Shown: positions 1 to 8,972, numbered from the stretch's first letter. The stretch is DNA of 41,553 nt from Chloroflexota bacterium (GCA_019690095.1 JADGGD010000011.1:1-41553), one strand, 5' to 3'. Made by a program: numbers and translations. The notes: generated by a model not told the origin, from the sequence alone.

Positions 1-102
1 CTCGCGCGCGTTATATCCCCGCCCTCTAACGCGCGGGCGGGGGGGGGGGTATACCGCCGCCACCCGCCGGATCTCGATCGCGTCAATCCCCACGCTCGTC
101 AT
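1..102 (-). CDS. acpS: Holo-[acyl-carrier-protein] synthase, N-terminal fragment cut by window edge
   Basis: Reading leftward from an ATG at 100-102 gives 34 open codons that run off the window. The start reads MTSVGIDAIEIRRV, matching the first strand of AcpS, where the Asp of the GxDxxEI motif binds magnesium. AcpS transfers phosphopantetheine from CoA to acyl carrier protein. A purine-rich ribosome site lies just upstream, and gcvT ends 57 bases earlier on the same strand, so acpS is probably the last visible gene of that run. Codons 18-22 cross a run of 11 C (G on the plus strand, 39-49). The following ten residues are Pro/Arg/Gly-rich rather than the usual RxGERFL-type block. The YxxRE-like residues after it fall at the right distance, so the frame seems kept, but the sequence there may be wrong or diverged. 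Confidence 0.7.
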   Translation of the reverse strand, partial: MTSVGIDAIEIRRVAAVYPPPRPRVRGRGYNARE

Positions 103-159
103 GCCACTCTCGCCCCCTTGGATGCTCGGGAAGGCACGCCCTTTCCGCTAGAGCCCGGC

Positions 160-1296
160 TTAGCTAGAGCCCGGCCGTCGGCGGGAACGATAGAAGGGAA
201 GCCGGACCACCCGGGCAGCCAGCGGGCGATCGCGAATAACCACCTGGATCTCTTGATCTGGTCGCGCAAAAGCAGAGGCCACGTAGGCGAGCCCGATATT
301 CCGATCAAGCGTCGGAGCGTAGCTCCCGCTCGTTACCTGCCCAACCGGTTGCCCGTCTACCAGGACCGGACAGCCAGTGCGAGGGATACCGCGATCAATC
401 ATCTCGAAACCGATGAGTCGCCGTGTCAGACCGTCCGAGCGGATCTTCAGGAGCGCCTCTCGCCCGATGAAGTCTCCCTTCTCGAACTTCACGAGAAAGC
501 CCAGACCGGCTTCCAGCGGATTCGTTGATTCATCAATGTCGTGGCCATAGAGGAGATTGCCAGCCTCCAGACGGAGGGTATCACGCGCACCCAGCCCACA
601 CGGGACAACCGGTCGCTCGCCCTCCTGGAGAACCATCCTCCAGACCACCGGCGCACCGTCTGGGGCGCAGAAGATTTCCAGACCATCTTCACCGGTGTAG
701 CCAGTCCGTGCCACGAGACAAGAAACACCGGCGAGGTTCGTCGGCCGGATGCCGCGGCGGGGGAGCGCCGTGAGATCATCCGCAGTCAGACGATCCACAA
801 TGGCAACAGCCTCTGGTCCCTGGACAGCGATAAGAGCGGTCTCATCCGATATATTCCGCACCGTTGCATCTGGGCGGGCGTGCTCGCGCAGCCAGTCTGC
901 GACCTTCTCCACGTTGGCAGCATTGACCACGATCAGGTAACGGTCACGCGACTGACAGTACACGACGATATCGTCGATGATGCCGCCGTCAGGACGGAGG
1001 AAGCAGGAGTATTGAGATCCCCCCTCAGGAATCGCCGCCACATCATTAGGGGTGAGGTATTGGAGCATCGCCAGAGCACCGGGACCGGTGATCTGGAACT
1101 CCCCCATGTGGCTGACATCGAAGGCGCCTGCGCAAGTCCGCACTGCCCGGTGCTCCTGGAGAATGCTCTGATACTGGACAGGCATCTCCCAGCCCGCGAA
1201 CGCCACCATGCGGGCACCCAGGCGAACATGCTCGGCGTAGAGAACGGTCCGTTTCAGTGAGCTCAACGGTGTACCGGCAAGCGAAGATTCAGGCAT
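160..1296 (-). CDS. gcvT: Aminomethyltransferase (glycine cleavage T protein)
   Basis: This 378-residue protein is full length for GcvT, the tetrahydrofolate-dependent aminomethyltransferase of the glycine cleavage system. Recognisable family blocks are [10 protein letters not shown] near the N-terminus, the [10 protein letters not shown] block, a [12 protein letters not shown] segment in the middle, and [13 protein letters not shown] followed by the NPLEAGL block that contacts folate. The C-terminal barrel domain has the [12 protein letters not shown] motif. The ATG at 1294-1296 has an AGGAG ribosome site five bases upstream. No gcvH or gcvP lies nearby, so the other subunits must be elsewhere. 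I saw no glycine riboswitch in the 74 bases upstream, and the gene is probably read through from the Nudix genes. Confidence 0.96.
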   Translation of the reverse strand: MPESSLAGTPLSSLKRTVLYAEHVRLGARMVAFAGWEMPVQYQSILQEHRAVRTCAGAFDVSHMGEFQITGPGALAMLQYLTPNDVAAIPEGGSQYSCFLRPDGGIIDDIVVYCQSRDRYLIVVNAANVEKVADWLREHARPDATVRNISDETALIAVQGPEAVAIVDRLTADDLTALPRRGIRPTNLAGVSCLVARTGYTGEDGLEIFCAPDGAPVVWRMVLQEGERPVVPCGLGARDTLRLEAGNLLYGHDIDESTNPLEAGLGFLVKFEKGDFIGREALLKIRSDGLTRRLIGFEMIDRGIPRTGCPVLVDGQPVGQVTSGSYAPTLDRNIGLAYVASAFARPDQEIQVVIRDRPLAARVVRLPFYRSRRRPGSS

Positions 1297-1370
1297 TGTA
1301 TCTCCTGTCTGACCTGCCCTGCACTCGCATCAGGCTCCCAAGCGCCGGGGTGATGCCATGACGCACCGGG

Positions 1371-1823
1371 TCAGGACGCCGCACGTGCCGCCAGACGGCG
1401 CTCGATCAACGCGCCCGCCCGTCGGACAATATCGGCATCATTAGCGTAAGTCAAAACGGCTATCGCCTGATCAATCGGAAACCAGGCCACCCGATCGTAC
1501 TCCGGGTCGTGCCGGCTGAGATCGCCGCCCACGGGCTCCATAAGGTAATAGTATACGGTCTTGTGGATGCGTGTACGATCGGCCACAAACCAGTACTGAA
1601 TGCTCCCGATGGGCTCGAGCACCCGGACCTCAAGGCCCGTTTCCTCACGCGTCTCGCGGGCCGCTGTCTGCTCACGCGGCTCTCCGGGTAGAGGCGTTCC
1701 TTTTGGGAGGAACCAGGTATTCTGGGCTGTCCGCCCGACCAGCACGACCTGGACAACCCCGTCCTCGAGCCGGTAGACGACCCCGCCGGCCGACTCAGCA
1801 CGCATGGTTTTTAATCTGGGCAT
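1371..1823 (-). CDS. Nudix hydrolase (150 aa)
   Basis: A small one-domain Nudix protein. The Nudix box is intact: a Gly, five residues, a Glu, then RETREETGL, so it should bind metal and hydrolyse a nucleoside diphosphate linked to some other group. The start chosen is the ATG at 1821-1823 (MPRLKTMRAES...), two bases after the stop of the upstream Nudix gene and with a GAGGGGAG ribosome site inside that gene's end. A longer reading from 1859 adds 12 residues and would overlap the neighbour. The FLPKG-type substrate region resembles the Ap4A/diadenosine polyphosphate branch, but the substrate cannot be fixed by eye. Confidence 0.88.
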   Translation of the reverse strand: MPRLKTMRAESAGGVVYRLEDGVVQVVLVGRTAQNTWFLPKGTPLPGEPREQTAARETREETGLEVRVLEPIGSIQYWFVADRTRIHKTVYYYLMEPVGGDLSRHDPEYDRVAWFPIDQAIAVLTYANDADIVRRAGALIERRLAARAAS

Positions 1824-1825
1824 AA

Positions 1826-2386
1826 TCAGTCGCTCCCCTCGGCACCGTGCAGGTACCACAGCAGGCCTGCGATCGACTTCGCATCACGGATATCGCCCCG
1901 GGCGATCATTGCAGGTACCAGCGCGAGATCGATCCATTCGCGGCGAATCGTCTCATCTGCCTCCGGCACGTTGGCGACCGGTGATAAGCCGGTCGCGAGG
2001 AAGACCGTCAGATACTCCGTGCAGAAGCCGGGAGCGCTGTAGAAGCCGAGAACCCTGCGCCATGTGGCCGCGGTCACCCCCATCTCCTCGGCCAGCTCAC
2101 GGCGAGCACAGGCTTCGTCTGACTCGCCTGGCTCGCGGGTGCCGGCCGGGAGCTCCAGGAGCTCCCGGCGAGCTGCGCTCCGGTACTGTCGCACCATCGC
2201 TACCCGCCCCTGCTCATCAGGCGCGATGATAACCACCGCACCTGGATGTTCCACGATCTCTCGCGTGGTAAGCCGGCCATCCGGCAGGGCCACTTCATCG
2301 ACGTGGAGGGTCAGGATGCGTCCTTGATAGATCATCCGGCTGGATATGATGCGCTCCGGTGCCGGACCGGGAGTCTGCTCGCTCAT
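1826..2386 (-). CDS. ADP-ribose pyrophosphatase-type Nudix hydrolase
   Basis: This 186-residue protein resembles NudF-type ADP-ribose pyrophosphatases, which split ADP-ribose to AMP and ribose 5-phosphate. Visible family signs are the IVEHPGAVVI strand, VRQYRSAARRELLELPAGT just before the Nudix box, a complete box ending RRELAEEMGV, and the downstream FYSAPGFCTEYLTVFLA block with the usual Glu and a late acidic segment. The ATG overlaps the stop codon of recN by an ATGA, so translation is coupled. The second Nudix gene starts two bases after its stop. Two unrelated-looking Nudix proteins in a row suggest nucleotide-pool cleaning next to DNA repair. Confidence 0.9.
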   Translation of the reverse strand: MSEQTPGPAPERIISSRMIYQGRILTLHVDEVALPDGRLTTREIVEHPGAVVIIAPDEQGRVAMVRQYRSAARRELLELPAGTREPGESDEACARRELAEEMGVTAATWRRVLGFYSAPGFCTEYLTVFLATGLSPVANVPEADETIRREWIDLALVPAMIARGDIRDAKSIAGLLWYLHGAEGSD

Positions 2387-4134
2387 GGTGCTGTACCTCG
2401 CTGGGCCGCCAGCCAGCCCATCTTAAACGCATTCGCCGCCTCGATCAGCTCGCGGGCGTGGCCCCGGGCACTGGACCAGTCCCCCTGTGCACCGATCATG
2501 GCCGCAAGCTCATCCACGCGCTCCTCACCACCGAGAACGCGGGCCTCCGTCACCGTTCGCCCGTCTACGATCACCTTGCTGACCCCCACGTGGATATCCG
2601 CGAACGCCGCAATCTGCGGCAGGTGGGTCACGCAGAGAATCTGCCGATTACGGGCCAGCCGCGCGATCTTCTGCCCCACGATAACCGCCGTGCGTCCGCC
2701 AATGCCGGCGTCGATCTCGTCAAAGATGAGTGTCGGGACCGGATCGGCGCGCGACAGGACGTTCTTGAGTGCCAGCATCACGCGTGCCGTCTCACCGCCG
2801 GAAACCACGCGCACCAGCGGCTTAAAATCCTCCCCGGGATTGGTGGCAATGAAGAACTCAACGCGGTCAATCCCGGTCGCGTCGAACGCCACGACCCGCC
2901 CGTCCGGGAGGCGGATCCCGTTGGGATCGGGCTGCTGATCAAGGACAACCCGGAAGCGTGCCCCGGCCATATTCAGCTCGGCCAACTCGCTTTCGATCTC
3001 AGCCGCCAGCCGCGCACCCGCCTCGGCCCGCTCCTGAGAGAGCTGTACCGCTGCCGCGGCGAGCGCCGCTGTCAGCACCGACTCCCGCTCTGCCAGCGCA
3101 AGAAGACGCTCCTCATGGTGAACCAGTTGATCAAGCTCGCGTCGTGCCCGGTCGGCAAACGCCAGTACCTCCTCGATCGTGCCGCCATACTTCCGCTGAA
3201 GCGACCGAATGAGCTCCAGGCGCTCCTCAACCTCTGCAAGACGTGCTGGGTCAACCTCAATCCGCTCACGGTAGCGGCGCAGGCGGCGGCTGAGCTCCGT
3301 TACCTGGTCTACCAGCGCCTCCAGCACGTTCTGCTCCTCAGCCACCGAGGGATCGATCCGGCTGATCTCGGCGAGAAGGGTGGCGGCGGTGCTGAGGCGG
3401 TCAACCGCCGAGTCGCGCTCAGCCTCAGTCAGCGCCTCACGCACCTGGTCAACTGCTGCGGCGAGCCGCTCGGCATTCGCCAGGAGCGTGCGCTCCTGAC
3501 GAAGCTCATCGTCCTCGCCGGGGTGCAGGCGCGCCGCCTCGATCTCGCCGATCTGGTAGCGCAGAAGGTCGGCTTGCCGCTCCGCATCGCGCTGGCTGCG
3601 CACCAGCTCGTCCCGCTCTGATCGAACTGCCTTCAGCTCCTGCGCCAGGCGCGCCACCTCCTCCCGCACGGCATCAAGGCCTGCGTAGCCGTCAAGGAAG
3701 CGCTGATGCTCAGCAACCCTGAGGAGCGTCAGATGGTCTCCCTGGCCGTGAATATCCACCAGCAGGCGGCCGAGACGCTGCAGGCAGCCCAGGGGAACCG
3801 CCCGTCCATTGACGCGGCCAATGCTCCGACCAGAGCGGCTGATCTCCCGGCCCAGGATCAGCGTATCGTCCTCAACCGGGATGCCGAACTCCTCCAGAAG
3901 ATCCCGCAGCTCCGTGATCGGCGGCATGGCAATGATCGCCTCGATCCGCGCTGCATCAGCACCCGCCCGGATCACATCCGGCCCCAGCCGCTGGCCGAGC
4001 ACACCACCGACCGCATCAATGACAATCGACTTTCCGGCACCGGTCTCACCGGTCAAGGCTACCAGGCCTGGCCCCAGGTCCAGATCAATTCGATCAATAA
4101 TCGCGAAGTTCTCGATCGTCAGATGTACCAGCAC
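2383..4134 (-). CDS. recN: DNA repair protein RecN (SMC-like ATPase)
   Basis: RecN is an SMC-like ATPase that binds broken DNA ends in recombinational repair. The protein opens with VHLTIENFAIID and a Walker A GETGAGKS at about residues 29-36. It has a long Glu/Arg/Leu-rich coiled coil in the middle, a signature motif VSGGETARVMLALK, and a Walker B LIFDEIDAGIGG near the C-terminus. The start chosen is GTG at 4132-4134, seven bases after the tlyA stop, giving 583 residues and the family's typical beginning. An ATG at 4162-4164 would add ten residues ([10 protein letters not shown]) inside the end of tlyA and is the main alternative. The much longer reading from 4281 overlaps tlyA heavily and is not credible. 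Confidence 0.93.
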   Translation of the reverse strand: MLVHLTIENFAIIDRIDLDLGPGLVALTGETGAGKSIVIDAVGGVLGQRLGPDVIRAGADAARIEAIIAMPPITELRDLLEEFGIPVEDDTLILGREISRSGRSIGRVNGRAVPLGCLQRLGRLLVDIHGQGDHLTLLRVAEHQRFLDGYAGLDAVREEVARLAQELKAVRSERDELVRSQRDAERQADLLRYQIGEIEAARLHPGEDDELRQERTLLANAERLAAAVDQVREALTEAERDSAVDRLSTAATLLAEISRIDPSVAEEQNVLEALVDQVTELSRRLRRYRERIEVDPARLAEVEERLELIRSLQRKYGGTIEEVLAFADRARRELDQLVHHEERLLALAERESVLTAALAAAAVQLSQERAEAGARLAAEIESELAELNMAGARFRVVLDQQPDPNGIRLPDGRVVAFDATGIDRVEFFIATNPGEDFKPLVRVVSGGETARVMLALKNVLSRADPVPTLIFDEIDAGIGGRTAVIVGQKIARLARNRQILCVTHLPQIAAFADIHVGVSKVIVDGRTVTEARVLGGEERVDELAAMIGAQGDWSSARGHARELIEAANAFKMGWLAAQRGTAP

Positions 4135-4141
4135 GGCTTGC

Positions 4142-4924
4142 TCACCCGCCTGCGAGGCAAGCATCGACCGCGGCGCCAACGGGCATGCTATCACCCGTGC
4201 GCCGAAGGAGAAGAAGGAACTCACGGTTTCCAGCCGGTCCGCGAAGCGGCGAGGCCGTACAGCCACCGATCCGCAGTCCATGCTCGATCGCCCAGTTCAT
4301 CACCCGCTCCAGTACCTGCCGATGAACTATCGGATCCCGGACAACGCCGCCCTTCCCCACCTGCGAGCGCCCGGCTTCGAACTGAGGCTTCACCAGGGCG
4401 ACGATCCAGCCCTCCGGGCGAACCAGGCGGAGGACTGTCGGTAAAACCAGGACCAGAGAGATGAACGATACATCGATGACTGCCGCATCCATGGGCTCGG
4501 GAAGGCTGGAGACATCCCGGATGTTCGTCCGCTCCATGACCACGACGCGCGGATCCTGACGCAGGCGCCAGGCGAGCTGGCCATAGCCGACATCAATCGC
4601 ATAGACGCGACGCGCGCCCCGCTGAAGCAGGACATCGGTGAATCCGCCGGTCGATGCGCCCACGTCTACGATCACCAGATCGGTCACGTCCAGCTGCCAG
4701 GTATCCAGAGCGTGGGCCAGCTTATAGCCTCCCCGGCTTACATATGCAGGGGGATGAGCGACCGCCAGGGCGGAATCCTCCGGAACCGCCATCGCCGGGC
4801 GGGTCACCACCTGACCGTCAACGCTTACCTCGCCCGCCAGAATCAGGGCCCGCGCCCGCTCTCGCGACTCGACCAGGCCGCGCCTCACCAGCAGGACATC
4901 AAGGCGAACCTTCCGCTCCGGCAT
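4142..4924 (-). CDS. tlyA: TlyA-family rRNA (cytidine-2'-O)-methyltransferase
   Basis: The 260-residue protein has an N-terminal S4 RNA-binding domain ([17 protein letters not shown], then AGEVSVDG) and the TlyA linker [14 protein letters not shown]. An FtsJ-like SAM domain follows with motif [12 protein letters not shown] near residue 90 and the [10 protein letters not shown] and [11 protein letters not shown] blocks. TlyA proteins methylate the 2'-O of cytidines in 16S and 23S rRNA. Some family members have been described as haemolysins, a label that probably does not reflect their main role. It is the first gene of the minus-strand run tlyA-recN-Nudix-Nudix-gcvT-acpS and has its own promoter upstream. 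No clear Shine-Dalgarno sequence precedes the ATG. Confidence 0.93.
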   Translation of the reverse strand: MPERKVRLDVLLVRRGLVESRERARALILAGEVSVDGQVVTRPAMAVPEDSALAVAHPPAYVSRGGYKLAHALDTWQLDVTDLVIVDVGASTGGFTDVLLQRGARRVYAIDVGYGQLAWRLRQDPRVVVMERTNIRDVSSLPEPMDAAVIDVSFISLVLVLPTVLRLVRPEGWIVALVKPQFEAGRSQVGKGGVVRDPIVHRQVLERVMNWAIEHGLRIGGCTASPLRGPAGNREFLLLLRRTGDSMPVGAAVDACLAGG

Positions 4925-4944
4925 GGATCCAGCGAACCGTTCAC

Positions 4945-4973
4945 AGGATAGGGAGCCCTCCGGGGAAAGTCAA
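4945..4973 (-). promoter_or_regulatory. Predicted promoter of the tlyA operon
   Basis: On the minus strand, TTGACT (4968-4973) and TATCCT (4945-4950) are separated by 17 bases, a good sigma-70-type arrangement. Transcription would begin about 14 bases before the tlyA ATG, leaving a very short leader without a clear ribosome site. The region is shared with the divergent gene at 5049. Confidence 0.6.
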
Positions 4974-5034
4974 GGAGAGAGACGTCCGTCCGAGCGCCCG
5001 AGCGCGCCGTCTCGCCGCAATCGATGCCCTGTGC

Positions 5035-5040
5035 TACAAT
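5035..5040 (+). promoter_or_regulatory. Predicted -10 element (TACAAT) for a probably leaderless SDR gene
   Basis: TACAAT ends eight bases before the GTG at 5049, so a transcript would start at or within a base or two of the start codon. No clear -35 hexamer is visible at 16-18 bases upstream. The short distance argues for a leaderless mRNA. Confidence 0.45.
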
Positions 5041-5048
5041 CCCAGGGC

Positions 5049-6008
5049 GTGGCAAGCATCGTCGCGGGCATCGGCTACATCGGATCGCGTCTGGTTCAGG
5101 AGCTCCTGGCCCAGGGCCAGGAGGTGGTCGGGCTGGAGAACTTCTTCGCGACCGACCGCCGGGCCGTCGAGCAGCTTCGACAGAGCATGCGGTTCCGTCT
5201 TGTCGAAGGCAGCATCACCGACTCAGCCGCCGTGGCCCGGACCTTCGACGAGGCGGAGACGGTAGAGGGGATCTTCTTGCTGGCAGCCCAGGCGAGTGGA
5301 CACCCGAACGCGGCAGCCCCAGAGTATACCGAGGAGGCCAATCTCCGGGGCCCGCGCATCGTGCTGGATGAAGCTGTCCGCCGACGCGTCTCCTGCCCAA
5401 TCGTGTTCGCGAGCTCGATGCTGGTCTATGGAACGCCACTTCCTGATGTTGTGGATGAGTCGACGCCCTACGGGCGATTCGCTGACCTGTCGCACCTGAG
5501 CAAGTGCTACGTCGAGAAACTGCTGGAGATGTACGCGGCCATCCATCAGCTGGACTGCCGTGTCGTCAGGCTGGGACTGACCTACGGCATTGCACCGGTG
5601 ATGAAGACGGACCCGCGCTTTATGACTGCTCCGAACCTCTTCTGCTACCGCGCGGCGCGGCACGAGCCCATCGAGGTGCGAAGCGGGCACGCGCTCGCGA
5701 CAATCCACGTGGATGATGCGGTGCGTGCCCTGCTCCAGGCGGCGGGGTGGAACCGCTCCCCTGGCTTCGCGATCGCGAACGCAGTAGGTGCGGTGACGAC
5801 CATTCCGGAGATCGCTGAGCATGTACGCGAACTGGGCGTTCAACGCGGCCTGACGGTGAGGATCGTCGGGCAGGGGACAACGGAACGACCGTCGGCCATG
5901 CCCGTTGTGCACTCGCGTCTGGAAAGAGACGGCTTTCGTCCCCGGCGGACGCTGATCGACGGGCTGGCCGAGACGCTTGATTATTTCCTGAAGCACCATG
6001 GCTGCTGA
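5049..6008 (+). CDS. NAD-dependent epimerase/dehydratase-like SDR, catalytic Tyr apparently replaced
   Basis: A 319-residue extended SDR protein. The Rossmann NAD site AGIGYIGSRL lies right at the N-terminus. A FLLAAQASG segment and a VFASSMLVYG strand follow, as in UDP-sugar epimerases. Family members normally have YxxxK for catalysis. Here the aligned segment is S148-H-L-S-K152, with Ser where Tyr is expected, although an earlier PYG is present ten residues before. The start is GTG at 5049-5051; longer upstream readings run through the promoter and lack family sequence. It overlaps the next SDR gene by 11 bases. Its substrate is unknown, and neighbours suggest a nucleotide sugar. Confidence 0.82.
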   Translation: MASIVAGIGYIGSRLVQELLAQGQEVVGLENFFATDRRAVEQLRQSMRFRLVEGSITDSAAVARTFDEAETVEGIFLLAAQASGHPNAAAPEYTEEANLRGPRIVLDEAVRRRVSCPIVFASSMLVYGTPLPDVVDESTPYGRFADLSHLSKCYVEKLLEMYAAIHQLDCRVVRLGLTYGIAPVMKTDPRFMTAPNLFCYRAARHEPIEVRSGHALATIHVDDAVRALLQAAGWNRSPGFAIANAVGAVTTIPEIAEHVRELGVQRGLTVRIVGQGTTERPSAMPVVHSRLERDGFRPRRTLIDGLAETLDYFLKHHGC

Positions 6009-6900
6009 GGTTATTCAGCCGCGCCGCGTGCTGATCACCGGGGCCTCCGGATTCATCGGGCGTCATCTCACGAGCTATCTGCTCCAGCGCGGGATCACTG
6101 TTCGAACCTTGAGCCGCCGCAGCATGCCGTCGCCCGATCACGTCATCGCCGATATCCTGGAAGACCTGACGCGGTATGCGGCAGACTGCGACTGCATCGT
6201 GCACCTGGCCGGCCTCTCTGATGCCTCGGCTTCGTTCGAGCAACCGCTCGACTTTGCCCGGGTGAACATCCTGGGGACCCTCAATGTCCTTCAGGTGGCT
6301 CGCTACACCGGCGCAGCCGTTGTGCTCGCGTCGACCCAGCGGGTATACCGCCCGTCGGTCCGCCCGATCACGGAGGATGCACCACTGGGGCCGGTAGATC
6401 CCTACGGCCAGTCGAAGCTCGGAGCAGAGCAGTGGACAGATCTCTACACCCGTCTCTACCAGTTTCCAGCTACGATTCTCCGCCTGTTCTCGGTCTACGG
6501 CCCCGGCCAGACGGTGGGCAAGAGCAGTGGGGTCGTCGGCATCTTGCTTCGGGCCGCGCGGGAGGGCCAGCCCTTGCGCGTGCGCGCCCGCCAGGTGCGG
6601 GACTTCATCGACGTTCGGGATGTCATACGCGCATTCGAGCTGGCGATTCTGCGGCGCCCGGACCGCATAGCGGTGTACAATGTCGGGACCGGACGGCCAA
6701 CCCCTATCGCCGAACTCGGGGAACTCATCCGGGAGATTGTGGGCATCTCGGTCCCGATCATCGTTGATCTCACTCCAGGCGCTGAGAGCTACGTTGCGGA
6801 TACCCGACGTGCCGCGGCGGAGCTTGGCTTCGAAGCACAGATCGACCTGCGCGATGGTCTAATCTGGTACAATCAGCGCTTCGAAGCGCACACACCATGA
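5998..6900 (+). CDS. NAD-dependent epimerase/dehydratase (extended SDR)
   Basis: This 300-residue protein is a canonical extended SDR. It has the NAD-binding GASGFIGRHL motif at about residues 15-24, DCIVHLAG in the next strand, VVLASTQRVY, and an intact catalytic YGQSK. The region LRLFSVYGPGQ matches nucleotide-sugar 4-epimerases and dehydratases. The late VYNVGTGRPTPIAELGELI block is typical of UDP-glucose 4-epimerase relatives. It starts inside the last codons of the previous SDR, and its TGA overlaps the ATG of the next gene, so the three are translationally coupled. The exact sugar cannot be told from sequence. Confidence 0.9.
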   Translation: MAAEVIQPRRVLITGASGFIGRHLTSYLLQRGITVRTLSRRSMPSPDHVIADILEDLTRYAADCDCIVHLAGLSDASASFEQPLDFARVNILGTLNVLQVARYTGAAVVLASTQRVYRPSVRPITEDAPLGPVDPYGQSKLGAEQWTDLYTRLYQFPATILRLFSVYGPGQTVGKSSGVVGILLRAAREGQPLRVRARQVRDFIDVRDVIRAFELAILRRPDRIAVYNVGTGRPTPIAELGELIREIVGISVPIIVDLTPGAESYVADTRRAAAELGFEAQIDLRDGLIWYNQRFEAHTP

Positions 6901-7850
6901 AGAAACCAGCTTCTGGCCGGACGCGGGTCCTGCTCAAGGCGCGTCCGACGCCTGCGCAAATCGCTGATCGTCTCGCCCCACCCCGGCCGGACGGTCTCGA
7001 ACTATACCTCGATGCCCAGGACCTGGTTGATGATCACATTGACCGCGTAGTCGAAATGGCCAGAACTGTCGCAACGCCGGAGGATTTTACCTGGATTGTT
7101 GAGGCGCCAATCCGGACGATCGGCGGTGAATACTTCGACCTTACACGCGATGACGCCGACCACCGAGCAACGCTGGACCGTGTGATCGCCGTCGGCGCGC
7201 GCATCGGGGCCGTCGCTGCGAATGTCCACCTCGTTGCGCCAACGCGCGCACCAGCATCGCTCTCGCCCGCTGCCCGGCGCGAAGCGATCGAACGGACATT
7301 CTCACTCCTGGACTACTACGTGCGACGATGCCGCGATCACGGCCTGGTCCCGCAGATTGAGAACGTTCCACCAGTCGGGCGGATGCGGGAGGAGAGCTTT
7401 GTCTTCTCTCCTATCGGACTGGGGCCCGCGGATCTCCTGGAGGCGGCGACGCCGTTCGGCGAGCTTTTTCTGACAGTCGATGTATCCCATGCGGCGCTCT
7501 ACCTCCACTGGCGACACACAGCGGTCGAAACCGTCGAGCCGTGGTTACAGCCAGTCGCACTCTACTGCCGCACGGAGCCCGCTCCAGACGACTTGCCCGG
7601 CTTTATCCAGGCAGTTGCTCACCGGATCCTGACGGTACACGTCTCCAACGCCAGCGGTCTGCTGGGCGAGGGGCTCCGCTACTGCGAGGGGGATGAGAAT
7701 CTCGATAGCGCGCTAGCCCCACTGGTCGGAAAGGTCCCGTACTTTGTCACCGAGACCCTGGAGCGCGATCCCGAGCGGGCACTGGGCATGCGTGAGGCCC
7801 AGCGCTACCTGGAGGATCTGGTCGGGAGGTGGCAAAATCGGAGCAGGTGA
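6897..7850 (+). CDS. Xylose isomerase-like TIM-barrel protein
   Basis: The 317-residue protein looks like a sugar phosphate isomerase/epimerase-type TIM barrel. The four expected metal-ligand positions can be picked out: E155 in QIENVPP, D195/H198 in TVDVSHAAL, H249 in VHVSNASG and E286 in FVTETLE. These are inferred by pattern. The family rearranges keto and aldo sugars or related polyols, and some members act on inositols. It overlaps the upstream SDR by an ATGA and abuts the downstream dehydratase gene with no gap, so it belongs to the glycan operon. Function beyond the fold is not assigned. Confidence 0.75.
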   Translation: MKKPASGRTRVLLKARPTPAQIADRLAPPRPDGLELYLDAQDLVDDHIDRVVEMARTVATPEDFTWIVEAPIRTIGGEYFDLTRDDADHRATLDRVIAVGARIGAVAANVHLVAPTRAPASLSPAARREAIERTFSLLDYYVRRCRDHGLVPQIENVPPVGRMREESFVFSPIGLGPADLLEAATPFGELFLTVDVSHAALYLHWRHTAVETVEPWLQPVALYCRTEPAPDDLPGFIQAVAHRILTVHVSNASGLLGEGLRYCEGDENLDSALAPLVGKVPYFVTETLERDPERALGMREAQRYLEDLVGRWQNRSR

Positions 7851-8963
7851 ATGACGGAGGATTGGTCTGGACTTCTTCGTCGACCGGAGATCCAGTTTGA
7901 TCGGAGCATGCTCGAGCGCGCGGTCCGCGGCCGTCGGGTCCTTGTGACCGGTGCCGGCGGCTCACTCGGGTCAGCACTCAGCCGCGAGCTCGTCGAGCTC
8001 GGGGTGCAGGAGCTCCTCCTGCTTGATTCCCACGAGGCTTCGCTCGTTCAGCTCGCGCGCCTCCTCGATAGTGCCTGCCCTGGTGGACCGCCGGTGCGCT
8101 ACATTCTCGCCGACATTCGCGATCGGCAAAAGCTCGACCAGATCTTCCGAGACAAACCCATCAGCACCATCTTTCACCTTGCGGCCTACAAGCAGGTCCC
8201 GCTGGCGGAGGACAACCTGGATCAGGTGATCGCGGTCAATGTACTGGGTACGGCGAACGTCTATGAGGCCGCGATGCGCCACGGCGCAGAGGTGATCGCT
8301 TTTCCTTCCTCAGATAAGGCAGTCAATCCGCCGAGCGTCTATGGCGCGACAAAGCGGGTGGCAGAGCGCTTCCTGCTGGCCGTTGGAAGCTCCCAGAATC
8401 GTCCCGGTGCACGGGTCGTCCGGCTTGTCAACGTCTTCGGGACGCAGGGAAGCGTGGTCGAACTATTCGCTCGGCAGGCGCGCTCGGGGCGGCCGCTCTG
8501 GATCACCGATGAGCGCATGGACCGTTACTGGATGACCATGCGCGAGGCGATCGGTCTGCTGTTGATCGCGGCCGGGCGGTCTGTCTTTGAAGGGATATAT
8601 ATGCTGGACGTTGGGGCACCGATCCCGATCATTGAGACCGCACGGGCAGTATTCCGCATCGTGTCTGGGTCCGCGGATGAACCGCAGGTGGTGACCATCG
8701 GTGCGCGGCCGGGAGAGCGGCTCCACGAACAACTCACCTCCCCTGATGAGACTGTGCACGCGACCGGCGTGCCGGGCCTGTGGGTGATCCAGAGCGCGTA
8801 TAGGGAGGCAGATTGCGACATCTGGCTAGCGGCGCTGGACCGACTGCGTGAATGGTGCTACACACAGGGCGGGACTGCGCTCCGTGCATGGCTGTTCGCC
8901 GTCGCCGCAGGCGCATCACCTCTTGCGGTGGACCCAGAGCACCTTGATGCGGCCCGAGGATAG
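7851..8963 (+). CDS. CapD/FlaA1-like polysaccharide biosynthesis SDR (nucleotide-sugar 4,6-dehydratase type)
   Basis: 370 residues. The N-terminal NAD site GAGGSLGSALSRELV, the FHLAAYKQVPLAEDN block and the SSDKAVNPPSVYGATKR stretch identify a Polysacc_synt_2 (CapD/FlaA1) enzyme. These oxidise and dehydrate UDP-GlcNAc-like sugars. The later GERLHEQL is also typical. It retains Tyr in YGATK, whereas FlaA1-type inverting enzymes often have Met there. The length fits the soluble single-domain form without membrane helices. The ATG follows the upstream stop directly, and the phosphoglycosyl transferase gene begins nine bases after its own stop. Confidence 0.88.
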   Translation: MTEDWSGLLRRPEIQFDRSMLERAVRGRRVLVTGAGGSLGSALSRELVELGVQELLLLDSHEASLVQLARLLDSACPGGPPVRYILADIRDRQKLDQIFRDKPISTIFHLAAYKQVPLAEDNLDQVIAVNVLGTANVYEAAMRHGAEVIAFPSSDKAVNPPSVYGATKRVAERFLLAVGSSQNRPGARVVRLVNVFGTQGSVVELFARQARSGRPLWITDERMDRYWMTMREAIGLLLIAAGRSVFEGIYMLDVGAPIPIIETARAVFRIVSGSADEPQVVTIGARPGERLHEQLTSPDETVHATGVPGLWVIQSAYREADCDIWLAALDRLREWCYTQGGTALRAWLFAVAAGASPLAVDPEHLDAARG

Positions 8964-8972
8964 CAGCGAGGC

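Noticed and set aside
1297-1370. Possible glycine riboswitch before gcvT
   Set aside because: The gap is only 74 bases and lacks the paired conserved aptamer cores; the gene appears to be inside an operon.
2359-3621. A 420-codon plus-strand frame
   Set aside because: It lies opposite recN, whose motifs are unambiguous.
5223-5999. A 258-codon minus-strand frame
   Set aside because: It is antisense to the SDR gene at 5049 and has no domain signal.
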